47,622 bases of DNA from JAVBNJ01 sp031551625 (GCA_031551625.1 JAVBNJ010000046.1:1-47622), one strand, 5' to 3'; counted from the stretch's first letter, positions 24,489-32,908 are shown. Translations and numbers: made by a program. Notes: generated by a model from the sequence alone, not told the origin.

Positions 24489-25433
24489 CTAAAACCGGAT
24501 AAGGCAGGCACCGGCCGAGTAGCCGCCGCCGAATACCGAAAGACAAACCAAATCGTCGGGTTTAAAACGGGCATAATTTTGCGCTAGTAGAAGCATCGAA
24601 CTAACAGAGCCTGTATTTCCCAATTCGCTGATATTATTCAATGATTTTTCTTCGGGAATACCGAGCTCTTTTATAACGTGTGATATAATGCGCATGTTGG
24701 CTTGATGTCCGATAAAATAGGACAAGTCGTCCAACTGGTACCCATTGAGTTTTACAATATCCCGTGTATTACTGGCAATGCATTGGCAGGCTTGCGTAAA
24801 AACATCTTTACCATAAGGCATGCGAATAGCCCCTTCTTTCGGATTCAGGTAAACACCTTGCGGGCCTTTTCCTGCATGGCCTAACCCCTGGGTGGTTACG
24901 TCAATCACTTGCGGCTCGTTATGGCCTATGCATTCGTTGGAGAAAAAGAAAGCTGCGGCTGCATCACCCCAGAGGTGTCCGTTGCTGGGATCGGTTTTAT
25001 CAATGTAGGTAGTATTTCTGTCGGCGCTCACCAGTAAGGCTTTCGAGGCTTTTTTGCCGGCAAAGAATAGTTGAACTATTTCTAACGCATTCATGGCCGA
25101 CGAACAAGCCGATGAGAGGAAAAATGCCTTTGCTTTTGAGATATTAAATTCACGCTGGATTACGTGTGCCGTGGTGGCCACAGTATCCGACGGAGTATAT
25201 GAAGCGAAGATAATTAAATCTACATCGGAAATATGGTAGGGCAGGTGAGCAAGCGCATTCCGCACAGCTGAGATACACATGGCATCCATTGTTTCTTCAG
25301 GCTTAGCCCAAGCGCGTGTGCAAATTCCTGTGCGCTGGCTTATCCATTCGTCTGTAAGTCCGTTTATGCCGGTAAAATAGTTGTTTGGTATTCGTGTCTC
25401 CGGGATGTAGTAGCCCGTTGCATTAATATACAT
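24489..25433 (-). CDS. Beta-ketoacyl-ACP synthase III family protein (FabH-like)
   Basis: Enzymes of this family condense an acyl-CoA with malonyl-ACP to start fatty-acid synthesis, or do related condensations in lipid and polyketide pathways. The 314-residue product has the thiolase-fold triad: Cys110 in SSACSSAM, His243 in GHQAN, and Asn273 in LGNTGS. It also has the WGDAAAAFFF and FGGGYSAG blocks typical of FabH. It is not next to plsX or other fatty-acid genes, so I cannot say whether it is the housekeeping FabH or a specialised paralog. A perfect promoter lies upstream. Confidence 0.88.
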   Translation of the reverse strand: MYINATGYYIPETRIPNNYFTGINGLTDEWISQRTGICTRAWAKPEETMDAMCISAVRNALAHLPYHISDVDLIIFASYTPSDTVATTAHVIQREFNISKAKAFFLSSACSSAMNALEIVQLFFAGKKASKALLVSADRNTTYIDKTDPSNGHLWGDAAAAFFFSNECIGHNEPQVIDVTTQGLGHAGKGPQGVYLNPKEGAIRMPYGKDVFTQACQCIASNTRDIVKLNGYQLDDLSYFIGHQANMRIISHVIKELGIPEEKSLNNISELGNTGSVSSMLLLAQNYARFKPDDLVCLSVFGGGYSAGACLIRF

Positions 25434-25482
25434 TGCTTGAAAGATGGTTATTTTTACTCTGTTCGCTTTTTAAAATTGTCGA

Positions 25483-25513
25483 CAAAGATAAACAAAACTT
25501 TTAAAACCAAAAA
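25483..25513 (-). promoter_or_regulatory. Promoter of the FabH-like gene
   Basis: On the reverse strand TTTG (25510-25513), exactly 19 bases, then TATCTTTG (25483-25490), a perfect match. Transcription should start near 25477, giving a leader of about 44 nt. Confidence 0.7.
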
Positions 25514-25590
25514 AGTTTTTTCAATATCTAGCTATTAATCTTTACACATAATTAAATAGATAGCAATAGATTTTGAATGGCTGGTACCTA

Positions 25591-26079
25591 TCAAACAAGC
25601 ATACGAACGACGCTTTTATCTGTACATTCGGCCAGCATCACGTGTATTGTTTTTGCAAACACAGGATGTTGCCACTCTGCTGCAATTTCGCACAACGGCT
25701 GCAGTACAAAACTCCGTTCGTGCAATCGAGGATGTGGAATAACTAATTTGTTCGTTGTAACACACTGGTTATCGTAAAATAATATATCGATGTCGATCGT
25801 CCGCGACACATAGCTGTTATTGCTTTTTCGTGTACGTCCCAGCATTTTCTCGATTTGCTGGGTGATTGCCAGTAAGGCAGCCGGCTCCAATGATGTTTCG
25901 AGAAGCACGGCTTGATTTAAAAACCAATCAAGCGAATCGAAACCCCACGGCTCGCTTTCGTATAGCGAAGAAGCTTGTACAATGCGTCCGACATGCTGCC
26001 CAAGCAGTTCGCGCGCTTGTTGCAGCAGCGCTACTTTGTCGCCCAGGTTGCTTCCCAATAGCAGAAAAGTTGTGTGCAT
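25591..26079 (-). CDS. folK: HPPK, 6-hydroxymethyl-7,8-dihydropterin pyrophosphokinase
   Basis: FolK transfers pyrophosphate from ATP to hydroxymethyl-dihydropterin in folate synthesis. The 162-residue product has the family start LLLGSNLGDKVALLQQA, the YESEPWGF loop, the FLNQAV block, and the signature RTIDIDILFYD followed by IPHPRLHERSFVLQPL. It is complete. The next gene upstream on the same strand is the SufT-like gene, 64 bases away, with a short dispersed repeat in between, so co-transcription is possible. Confidence 0.95.
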   Translation of the reverse strand: MHTTFLLLGSNLGDKVALLQQARELLGQHVGRIVQASSLYESEPWGFDSLDWFLNQAVLLETSLEPAALLAITQQIEKMLGRTRKSNNSYVSRTIDIDILFYDNQCVTTNKLVIPHPRLHERSFVLQPLCEIAAEWQHPVFAKTIHVMLAECTDKSVVRMLV

Positions 26080-26114
26080 AATTTGGAGAGATTACTTCGT
26101 GGGCTCGCGAGTTC

Positions 26115-26140
26115 GGTTGCTTCATTCATCGCAATGACGG
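26115..26140 (+). repeat. Short dispersed repeat in the folK upstream spacer
   Basis: The sequence GGTTGCTTCATTCATCGCAATGACGG lies in the 64-base gap between folK and the SufT-like gene. It is related to 12096-12120 and, more weakly, to 27010-27039. Confidence 0.45.
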
Positions 26141-26143
26141 AAA

Positions 26144-26446
26144 TTAAAGTAAACCAAGTTCTAACATCGCTTCTTCGCTCATGCGGCTTTTGTCCCATGG
26201 TGGATCGAATGTGAGGTTGAGCGCTACATCGGTAACGCCCGGCACATCGCGCACGGCATCGTGTACATCTTGCAGCAACTGGTCGGCCATTGGGCAGTTG
26301 GGCGCTGTGAGGGTCATTGTAACTTTCACCTTGTGCTCATCGTCTACCTCAATGTTGTAGATAAGACCAAGGTCGTAAATGTTTACCGGAATTTCGGGGT
26401 CGTACACCTGCCGCAGCGCCCGCACAATATCGCGTTCTAAATTCAT
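26144..26446 (-). CDS. MIP18/SufT-like Fe-S assembly factor (DUF59)
   Basis: The 100-residue product is a single DUF59/MIP18 domain. It has the start LRQVYDPEIPVNIYDLGLIY, with the DPE motif, and TLTAPNCPMADQL, with the conserved Cys. Members help mature Fe-S proteins; in the SUF system the protein is called SufT. sufE lies about 600 bases away on the same strand, which fits a role in Fe-S cluster assembly, although the two are separated by an opposing gene. Length and motifs are complete. PaaD (phenylacetate oxygenase maturation) is a related alternative, but no paa genes are present. Confidence 0.88.
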   Translation of the reverse strand: MNLERDIVRALRQVYDPEIPVNIYDLGLIYNIEVDDEHKVKVTMTLTAPNCPMADQLLQDVHDAVRDVPGVTDVALNLTFDPPWDKSRMSEEAMLELGLL

Positions 26447-26546
26447 AGTTGTTAAATTTCAGAATGCGAATATAGCAAAAAATGTTTGTTTTGCAATTAA
26501 GTAAAAATTGTAGGATCTTTAATAAAATTATCATCACATTAATTCG

Positions 26547-26554
26547 TATCTTTG
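26547..26554 (+). promoter_or_regulatory. -7 element of the 26572-26967 gene
   Basis: TATCTTTG fits TAnnTTTG and lies 17 bases before the ATG. The -33 position at the normal spacing is AAAA, so the match is only partial. Confidence 0.4.
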
Positions 26555-26571
26555 TAGAAAAATAAACCACT

Positions 26572-26967
26572 ATGAAAAAAGCATTGCTCATTGTTCTTGC
26601 AATTGTTATTATCGGCTTAGGTATTTTTGTATATATCAAATTTTTCTTTGTATTTGGTACAGGAGTCAAAACCGGCCAACTAAACTACCTTGTACACAAA
26701 GGGTATGTTTTTAAAACGTATGAAGGAAAATTGATTCAAACAGGGCTTACGTCCAATAATCCGGGCGAGTTGGGCAGTAATACGTTCGAATTTTCGGTGG
26801 CCGACAAGGCAGTGGCCGATAGCCTGATGATGGCCGGCGGTAAAGAAGTGCAGCTACACTACAAGGAATACCTGGGCGCCATTCCGTGGCGCGGGTACAG
26901 TAAGTATGTAGTGGATAGTATTATTGAAATTAAAGAACCGACGCATTCTATTGTACCGGGAATTTAA
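26572..26967 (+). CDS. Small single-pass membrane protein, conserved in Bacteroidota
   Basis: The 131-residue product has one N-terminal membrane helix (ALLIVLAIVIIGLGIFVYI). A compact outer domain follows, with the pattern GVKTGQLNYLVHKGYVFKTYEGKL and a C-terminal VDSIIEI. I recall such proteins as common in this phylum, sometimes mislabelled 6-phosphogluconate dehydrogenase; nothing here supports an enzyme. It stands alone on the forward strand between two Fe-S-related reverse genes. The topology suggests a periplasmic domain. Function unknown. Confidence 0.75.
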   Translation: MKKALLIVLAIVIIGLGIFVYIKFFFVFGTGVKTGQLNYLVHKGYVFKTYEGKLIQTGLTSNNPGELGSNTFEFSVADKAVADSLMMAGGKEVQLHYKEYLGAIPWRGYSKYVVDSIIEIKEPTHSIVPGI

Positions 26968-27009
26968 TTCCAGCAGGCAGTTTGCAGTGGGCCGTCGACA
27001 GGCGTACCG

Positions 27010-27039
27010 GATTGCTTCGCTATTGCTTGTAATGACGGG
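27010..27039 (+). repeat. Degenerate short dispersed repeat before the sufE 3' end
   Basis: The segment reads GATTGCTTCGC near its start and TAATGACGGG near its end. It resembles the elements at 12096 and 26115 but with changes and an altered middle. It lies in the 94-base gap between convergent genes. Confidence 0.35.
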
Positions 27040-27061
27040 TACCTCAGTATTACCTGCTGTT

Positions 27062-27493
27062 TTACTGCTTACTACCAGCTGAGGCCTGAAAGGCCAGTGC
27101 ATACATTTTCATTTGTTTAATCATTGCCAGCAGGCCATTGGCGCGGGTAGGGGAGAGGTTTTCCTTTAATCCGATTTGGTCTATGAATTCCAATTTGGCA
27201 TCAAGAATGGCTTGTGGCGACTGGCCGGAGAGCACACGTACGAGCAACGAAACTATTCCTTTAGTTATAATAGCATCGCTGTCGGCAGTGAAATACACAA
27301 GGCCGTTTTCATAGCGTGCATCAAGCCACACGCGCGACTGGCAACCATTGATGAGGTTTTGTTCACGTTTGCTTTGCTCATCAAATGGGGATAGCGATTT
27401 GCCTAATTCAATCAGGTGTTCGTACTTGTCCATCCATTCTGGGAAGAGCGCAAACTCCTCTACAATTTCTTTTTCTATTTCAGCTATTTCCAT
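27062..27493 (-). CDS. sufE: SufE-family sulfur acceptor
   Basis: SufE accepts persulfide from the SufS cysteine desulfurase and passes it to the SufBCD scaffold. The 143-residue product has the family start EIEKEIVEEFALFPEWMDKYEHLIELG and the active Cys at 51 in INGCQSRVW. The C-terminal region is LSPTRANGLLAMIKQMK. I start at the ATG at 27493. The longer frame from 27571 is Cys-rich and derived from a dispersed repeat (27514-27672), so it is unlikely to be translated. The gldH-ricT pair lies upstream on the same strand. Confidence 0.93.
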   Translation of the reverse strand: MEIAEIEKEIVEEFALFPEWMDKYEHLIELGKSLSPFDEQSKREQNLINGCQSRVWLDARYENGLVYFTADSDAIITKGIVSLLVRVLSGQSPQAILDAKLEFIDQIGLKENLSPTRANGLLAMIKQMKMYALAFQASAGSKQ

Positions 27494-27513
27494 AAGTCCA
27501 CAAATATTTCTTA

Positions 27514-27672
27514 CCCACGAATTACACGAATGGCACGAATTTTTAAAACAGAAAACAGTCTTTAGAAACAATTACACTAATTTGTGTTTGCAGAACAAAC
27601 AATTTGTGTAATTTTTATTTAGTGTCTCAATAGGCATTTTCAATTAGTGAAATTAGTGTAATTCGTGGATAT
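27514..27672. repeat. Dispersed imperfect inverted-repeat element, copy 2
   Basis: The ends CCCACGAATTACACGAAT (from 27515) and GTGTAATTCGTGG (to 27668) are inverted. The interior, read on the reverse strand, carries ATTGAGACACTAAATAAAA and a following ATTACACAAATT that align with copy 1 at 4815-4920. It fills the gldH-sufE spacer and has no coding frame of its own. Confidence 0.65.
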
Positions 27673-27677
27673 GACGG

Positions 27678-28151
27678 TTATTCTTGTTTCTCGATTCGTA
27701 CGCCAACAGCGCCCACGCCTTTCAGTTCTTCGTTGCGCATCAGTTGAGCGATGGTAAATTTGTAGTCGCCGCTTTGCTGGAATTGCACATTGGTACGGAA
27801 AGCCAGCCGGTGATCAATCCACTTGCCGCTGCGTTTGCCCTCCCAACTTTCTTGTGCATCTGCGAGCCGGTATTCTACCGTGTCGCAGAGCATCATGCCT
27901 TGTGGTGATTCGGTAGTTACCGACAGGATAATATTATTGTACGGGTAGTTGTCGTTATGGCGGAGGGTGAGTATAATAGCGTTTCCGGATAGTGTATCTG
28001 AAACAGGTAGCCTAACCGTCACTATCGAATCTTTGTGCCATTCGGCATGGGGCAGTTGTATATGTTGCTCGGCCACGCATGTGTCGTCGCATGAGACCAA
28101 ACCGCAAACGATTGTCAGTAGAAGTATACTATTACGCAGGAGTGTTTTCAT
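27678..28151 (-). CDS. gldH: Gliding motility lipoprotein GldH
   Basis: GldH is a lipoprotein required for gliding in Flavobacterium johnsoniae and is also encoded by non-gliding members of the phylum. I start at the ATG at 28151 (MKTLLRNSILLLTIVCGLVSC), which gives a signal peptide with lipobox LVSC (Cys21) and 157 residues, the usual size. The frame upstream, to 28262, is the low-complexity tail of ricT in another frame. The first 20 bases overlap the ricT 3' end, so the genes are probably translationally coupled. The C-terminal half has the family-like GKRSGKWIDHRLAF and GDYKFTIAQLMRNEELKGV. Its biochemical job is not known. Confidence 0.88.
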   Translation of the reverse strand: MKTLLRNSILLLTIVCGLVSCDDTCVAEQHIQLPHAEWHKDSIVTVRLPVSDTLSGNAIILTLRHNDNYPYNNIILSVTTESPQGMMLCDTVEYRLADAQESWEGKRSGKWIDHRLAFRTNVQFQQSGDYKFTIAQLMRNEELKGVGAVGVRIEKQE

Positions 28152-29454
28152 TTCGTGGAGACGGTTTCCCACCGCCCGGTTTGTGTGGACGACGATGGTT
28201 TTTGTTGTGCTGGGGTTTGTTGTTGTTTCCGTTGTTAGCATTGCCTGCTCTGGCCGTGTCATTGTTGGCCGGTTGTTGGTTGTTTCTGTGGGTATTGTTT
28301 GTGGTATTTTGCGGATTATCGTGCCGCGGTTTATTATTCTTATGGCGCGATTTTTTCTTTTTGTCGAACCGTGTAATACTGTCTTCCCCCACCGCGCTTT
28401 TGAAGTCGGGCAAAGGTTCTTGTTTCGTTGTTATACCTTGTTTAGAAAGGGCCGGTATAACGGTGCCTTTTTTGTTCAATTCAATAATTTCTTTTACTTT
28501 TCCAACAGGCAAATCTATTACCTTTTCAATGCGTGAAAGATTGTCGGTAAAATACATAATGCCTGCCAGGATATCGGTCTTCATCAAAAACCATTGTCCG
28601 TCGGCGGCTTCAAGAGGAGCGTTCACTTTCGGAAAGTCTTTTTGTGCATCTACGTATACCGGTACTTCGTAGTTGAGGCAGCATTTTAATTTGCTGCACT
28701 GTCCCGTCAATTTTTGTGGATTGAGCGACAAATCCTGCCAGCGGGCAGCCGCCGTATTGACTGTTGCAAACCCCGACATCCATTGCGAACAGCATAGCTC
28801 GCGTCCACATATACCAATGCCGCCGATCAGTCCGGCTTCCTGCCGGGCGCCAATCTGCCGCATTTCGATGCGGATGTGGAATTCTTCGGCTAATCGTTTA
28901 ATCAACTCGCGGAAATCGACGCGCTCGTCGGCAATGTAGTAAAAAATAGCCTTGCTCCCATCGCCTTGAAATTCGACATCGCCGATTTTCATGTCGAGAT
29001 TTAATTGTGTCGCTATTTGTCGAGATTTGATCATTGTTTCGTGTTCGCGGGCAATAGCTTCCTGCCATTTCTCGATATCAAACGGTTTTGCTTTGCGGTA
29101 TATTTTTTTAAATTCATAATCGTTTATTTTGATACGTTGACGCGCTATCTGGTGAAACACCGTAGGCCCGCTAAGGCTTATGATACCAATGTCATGTCCT
29201 GTAGGCGCTTCTACAGCTACTATGTCGCCCACGGCCAGCGATAGTCCGTTTACGTTTTGGTAAAATTCTTTATGTGTATTTTTAAAACGAATCTCGAAAA
29301 TGTCTAACTTGGCACCTGTCCCCGGTAAATCATTCAGCCAATCGGTATCGGCTAATTTACAGCAGCCGGGACATGATTCTATTTCCCATTCGTGTTGTTC
29401 GTTCTGTCGTTTTTTGCAACCGCGTTCGCAATCGCTTATGTAGTGTGTAATCAT
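28132..29454 (-). CDS. ricT: RicT (YaaT/PSP1-domain) protein
   Basis: RicT homologs carry a PSP1 domain. In Bacillus they join RicA and RicF in an Fe-S-containing complex acting in RNA processing and development. The 440-residue product has an N-terminal Cys-rich segment (CERGCKKRQ, SCPGCCKL), the PSP1 core (VGDIVAVEAPTGHDIGII) and the Cys motifs CGRELCCSQW and CSKLKCCLNYE. From about residue 345 to the end is a disordered tail rich in Asn, His, Lys and Pro, unlike the shorter tails of well-known RicT proteins. It could bind RNA. It is followed by gldH with a 20-base overlap. Confidence 0.92.
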   Translation of the reverse strand: MITHYISDCERGCKKRQNEQHEWEIESCPGCCKLADTDWLNDLPGTGAKLDIFEIRFKNTHKEFYQNVNGLSLAVGDIVAVEAPTGHDIGIISLSGPTVFHQIARQRIKINDYEFKKIYRKAKPFDIEKWQEAIAREHETMIKSRQIATQLNLDMKIGDVEFQGDGSKAIFYYIADERVDFRELIKRLAEEFHIRIEMRQIGARQEAGLIGGIGICGRELCCSQWMSGFATVNTAAARWQDLSLNPQKLTGQCSKLKCCLNYEVPVYVDAQKDFPKVNAPLEAADGQWFLMKTDILAGIMYFTDNLSRIEKVIDLPVGKVKEIIELNKKGTVIPALSKQGITTKQEPLPDFKSAVGEDSITRFDKKKKSRHKNNKPRHDNPQNTTNNTHRNNQQPANNDTARAGNANNGNNNKPQHNKNHRRPHKPGGGKPSPRNENTPA

Positions 29455-29479
29455 ACTATATCCTATAATTCGTAACTAA

Positions 29480-29487
29480 CAAAGGTA
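29480..29487 (-). promoter_or_regulatory. -7 element upstream of ricT-gldH
   Basis: The reverse strand reads TACCTTTG, 26 bases before the ricT ATG. At 19-base spacing the -33 position reads TTAG (one mismatch). Confidence 0.5.
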
Positions 29488-29546
29488 CAAAAAAAATCCG
29501 GTTTTCCTAAGCCTTATTTAAAACTAAAAAATTAGTTTTTTGAATA

Positions 29547-29577
29547 ATTGCAAAAATTAGTTTTTTTGTTATATTTG
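29547..29577 (+). promoter_or_regulatory. Promoter of hppA
   Basis: ATTG (29547-29550), 19 bases, then TATATTTG (29570-29577), 32 bases before the ATG. The region upstream has two near copies of AAAATTAGTTTTTTTG, separated by about 24 bases. Confidence 0.55.
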
Positions 29578-29609
29578 TAACCATCTTTTAATTTTAATAT
29601 TTAAAGCTT

Positions 29610-31823
29610 ATGACAACTCAACAACTGTTTTGGTTTATCCCATTTGCAGCGATACTGGCATTGATGTTTGCCTACTACTTTTTTTGCCAGATGATGAAGG
29701 AGAGCGAAGGCACGGCCACGATGAAAGAAATTGCCATGCACGTACGTAAGGGTGCAATGGCGTATTTGAAACAGCAATACAAAGTGGTGAGTATCGTGTT
29801 TATCATACTTGCCGTTTTTTTTGCCATGCTGGCATACGGGTTTGGCGTGCAAAACGGATGGGTACCCTTTGCATTCCTTACCGGGGGCTTCTTCTCGGGT
29901 TTGGCGGGATTCATTGGTATGAAAACGGCTACATTTGCTTCGGCGCGTACGGCCAATGCCGCGCAGGAATCGCTTAACCGCGGGCTGAAAGTGGCCTTTC
30001 GCTCGGGTGCCGTGATGGGGCTTACGGTGGTAGGTCTTGGGCTGCTTGATATTTCGCTATGGTATATTATTTTGAATTATTTTGTAGAGTCGGTGAGCGA
30101 CACGCAGAAAATGGTGGTAATTACGACCACGATGTTGACATTCGGGATGGGTGCTTCGACACAGGCGCTGTTTGCCCGCGTGGGCGGCGGTATCTACACC
30201 AAAGCAGCCGATGTGGGTGCCGACCTTGTGGGTAAAGTGGAAGCCGGTATTCCCGAAGACGACCCGCGAAATCCTGCTACCATTGCCGACAATGTGGGCG
30301 ATAATGTGGGCGACGTGGCCGGCATGGGCGCCGACTTGTACGAGAGTTACTGCGGTTCTGTACTTGCTACGGCAGCCCTTGGTGCATCGGCATTCTATCT
30401 CGTGCCCGACCTGCAATTGAAAGCGGTGTTTGCGCCGATGTTGATTGCAGCGGCAGGAATTATTCTTTCTATTATCGGAATTTTTGTGGTGCGCACCAAG
30501 GAAGGTGCCGGTATGAAACAGTTGCTGGGTGCGCTTGGCCGTGGGGTTAACCTGAGTTCCGCGTTGATCGCCGCTGTTACGTTCGGAATTTTATACATCT
30601 TGCAAATCCCGAACTGGGTAGGGCTTTCGTTCTCGGTAATAAGCGGCTTGGTAGCCGGTATTATTATCGGGCAAGCCACAGAATATTTTACGTCGCACTC
30701 ATATAAACCTACGCGCCGTATTTCGGCAAGTTCGCAAACGGGGCCTGCCACGGTTATTATTTCGGGTATCGGCACCGGTTTGATTTCTACTGCCGTGCCG
30801 GTGCTAACCATTGGAGTGGCTATTATTCTGTCTTTCCTTTGTGCCATTAATTTTGATGTGGCGAATATGTTGACAGCAAAAAATCTAAGTTTAGGTTTGT
30901 ATGGTATCGGCATTGCCGCGGTGGGCATGCTCTCGACATTGGGTATTACGCTGGCTACTGATGCCTACGGTCCCATTGCCGACAATGCGGGCGGCAATGC
31001 CGAAATGAGCCGTCTCGACCCCGAAGTGCGCAAACGTACCGATGCACTCGATGCATTGGGAAACACAACAGCGGCCACTGGCAAAGGTTTTGCCATCGGA
31101 TCGGCGGCATTGACAGCGTTGGCGTTGCTGGCTTCGTATATCGAGGAAGTGAAGATAGGGTTGCAGCACGTCGGGCACACAGTGCTTACGCTTTCGAACG
31201 GCAGCGAGGTGAAAGTAGTGGAAGCAACGATTCCCGATTTTATGGATTATTACCAGCTTACGTTAATGAATCCGAAAGTGTTGGTGGGTACGTTCATTGG
31301 CGCCATGATGGCGTTCCTGTTCTGCGGGCTTACGATGAATGCCGTGAGCCGGGCGGCTCAGAGCATGGTGGAAGAAGTGCGCCGCCAGTTCCGTGAAATT
31401 AAAGGAATCCTCACGGACGAAGCAATGCCCGATTATGCACGTTGTGTAGCAATTTCGACGAAAGGCGCCCAACGCGAGATGTTGTTTCCATCGCTGCTGG
31501 CTATCATAACACCGGTGCTCACAGGCATAGTGTTTGGCGTGGCAGGTGTCATGGGCTTGCTGGTTGGAGGAACCGCTGCCGGGTTTGTGTTGGCTATCTT
31601 TATGGCCAATGCAGGCGGTGCGTGGGACAATGCGAAGAAATATGTAGAAGAAGGCAACCACGGCGGTAAAGGTAGTGATTGCCACAAGGCCACAGTAGTG
31701 GGCGACACAGTGGGTGACCCGTTTAAAGATACCTCCGGCCCTTCGCTTAATATTTTGATTAAGTTGATGAGTATGGTGAGCATTGTAATGGCGGGCTTGA
31801 CAGTGGCGTGGAGTTTGCTGTAA
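29610..31823 (+). CDS. hppA: Membrane-bound, ion-pumping pyrophosphatase (K+-dependent type)
   Basis: This enzyme hydrolyses pyrophosphate and pumps H+ and/or Na+ across the membrane. The 737-residue product has many hydrophobic helices and the substrate-binding blocks DDPRNPATIADNVGDNVGD and DNAGGNAEMS. It also has the C-terminal GDTVGDPFKDTSGPSLNIL. The motif GNTTAATGKG has Ala where K+-independent enzymes have Lys (GNTTKA), placing it in the K+-dependent class, which includes Na+ and dual Na+/H+ pumps. The ion cannot be fixed from sequence by eye. It is complete and monocistronic, ended by a strong hairpin. Confidence 0.96.
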   Translation: MTTQQLFWFIPFAAILALMFAYYFFCQMMKESEGTATMKEIAMHVRKGAMAYLKQQYKVVSIVFIILAVFFAMLAYGFGVQNGWVPFAFLTGGFFSGLAGFIGMKTATFASARTANAAQESLNRGLKVAFRSGAVMGLTVVGLGLLDISLWYIILNYFVESVSDTQKMVVITTTMLTFGMGASTQALFARVGGGIYTKAADVGADLVGKVEAGIPEDDPRNPATIADNVGDNVGDVAGMGADLYESYCGSVLATAALGASAFYLVPDLQLKAVFAPMLIAAAGIILSIIGIFVVRTKEGAGMKQLLGALGRGVNLSSALIAAVTFGILYILQIPNWVGLSFSVISGLVAGIIIGQATEYFTSHSYKPTRRISASSQTGPATVIISGIGTGLISTAVPVLTIGVAIILSFLCAINFDVANMLTAKNLSLGLYGIGIAAVGMLSTLGITLATDAYGPIADNAGGNAEMSRLDPEVRKRTDALDALGNTTAATGKGFAIGSAALTALALLASYIEEVKIGLQHVGHTVLTLSNGSEVKVVEATIPDFMDYYQLTLMNPKVLVGTFIGAMMAFLFCGLTMNAVSRAAQSMVEEVRRQFREIKGILTDEAMPDYARCVAISTKGAQREMLFPSLLAIITPVLTGIVFGVAGVMGLLVGGTAAGFVLAIFMANAGGAWDNAKKYVEEGNHGGKGSDCHKATVVGDTVGDPFKDTSGPSLNILIKLMSMVSIVMAGLTVAWSLL

Positions 31824-31853
31824 TGGACAATGGACAATGGATGATGGATAATG
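31824..31853 (+). repeat. Short tandem-like ATGGACAATGG repeat
   Basis: Directly after the hppA stop the sequence iterates near-copies of ATGGACA, ATGGATG and ATGGATA over about 30 bases. It has no coding significance and lies just before the terminator hairpin. Confidence 0.4.
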
Positions 31854-31888
31854 GTGCGGTGCGGAAATTTTTCCGTACCGCACCATTA
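31849..31888. terminator. Terminator hairpin between hppA and the convergent secreted-protein gene
   Basis: TAATGGTGCGGTGCGGAAA (31849-31867) pairs with 31870-31888 at 18 of 19 positions, with only a 2-base centre. The inner and outer ends are A/T-rich on both strands. It lies between two converging genes (ends 31823 and 31904), so it probably serves both. Confidence 0.75.
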
Positions 31889-31903
31889 ATTTATTATGAT
31901 CCC

Positions 31904-32857
31904 TTAGCGAACATAATAAGAACCTCTGCATGCACAATCCCATTCTCCAAATGCAGCAGTAGCATACCCATAACCCCACCAAAACATCATTGCATAATTA
32001 GGCGAAATATCAGCATATACTCCCTTGCACCAACCATCACCAAGAGCCGCATGATTGCAAGCGCAGTCGCCCAGTGCATAAACAGAACTATTGTCAATAA
32101 TACATAGTGCTTGCGTATAGTTTGGCCGCTTCCAACCACTGCCGGCAGGTACTGTTTCCGATTTTACAATTTCCACTCCGCAACGAATGTCTGAATACGC
32201 ACCGTCTGCACTTAAATTGCGGCAATAGCCATTAACTATTGTTTGTCCGCTACAGCAATAGCCATTTACAGCAACGTTATCCCTTGTTAGGCATTGAATA
32301 CTGCCGGGCGCACTTGTAGCGTCGTTGATTGATGCAAGTGTTTTTCCCATTTGTAAAGAATATGTTTTAGTATTAATCACATCGGTTGTATTGTCGGTAT
32401 ATTTTATGGCAAAAGGGGTTGTTCCTTTGAGTGTGACAGCTGTGGCCGAGTTTATAATCATTTGCGGCGGATAATCGGTAGCAGTAGCACACCATTTGAA
32501 TTTACCGGAAGCATTGCCCAACTTTACAGTTACTGTGGCCGATTGCCCGTTACTGCCGGTTACATAAAACCCGGTGGTGTTACCGGCCGCATAAGTGCCG
32601 TTGGTAACACTGGGCGTACCACTTATGGTAGCACGTTGCCACACACCTTTGTTACCTGACGCGTCTACCGGTTGGAAATCGACAAAACACCAGACCTTAT
32701 TTAAGTGCGTAGTCCCGTTGCAACCGGTCCAAGTCAATTTAAACGTTACCTGCTGTGTTTTGTAGTTGGCACTCACTTTTGTAACCGAGACGCAGTTTGC
32801 AGCAGAACCTGTAATGCTCCACAGCATCGTGAATAATAAATAATAAGTTTTGTTCAT
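31904..32857 (-). CDS. Secreted protein, paralog of 12268-13413
   Basis: I start at the ATG at 32857 (MNKTYYLLFTMLWSITGSAA), a normal signal peptide, giving 317 aa; an ATG three codons upstream is also possible. Residues about 20-205 are closely similar to the product of 12268-13413, with shared HLNK, FVDFQP, RATISGTPSVTNGTY, GFYVTGSNGQSATVTVKLG, ATDYPP and a DATSAPG segment. The C-terminal third is different: it has GYCRNLSADGAYSD and a GVEIV segment, like the end of the 1-911 product, and closes with CRGSYYVR. The protein therefore combines modules seen in both other genes. It is likely exported. R2 and a 190-bp foldback element lie upstream. Confidence 0.85.
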   Translation of the reverse strand: MNKTYYLLFTMLWSITGSAANCVSVTKVSANYKTQQVTFKLTWTGCNGTTHLNKVWCFVDFQPVDASGNKGVWQRATISGTPSVTNGTYAAGNTTGFYVTGSNGQSATVTVKLGNASGKFKWCATATDYPPQMIINSATAVTLKGTTPFAIKYTDNTTDVINTKTYSLQMGKTLASINDATSAPGSIQCLTRDNVAVNGYCCSGQTIVNGYCRNLSADGAYSDIRCGVEIVKSETVPAGSGWKRPNYTQALCIIDNSSVYALGDCACNHAALGDGWCKGVYADISPNYAMMFWWGYGYATAAFGEWDCACRGSYYVR

Positions 32858-32908
32858 ATAAATCAAGTTTTTAGTTGTTATTCTATTTTTAGTGTCTGCG
32901 TTGGGTGG

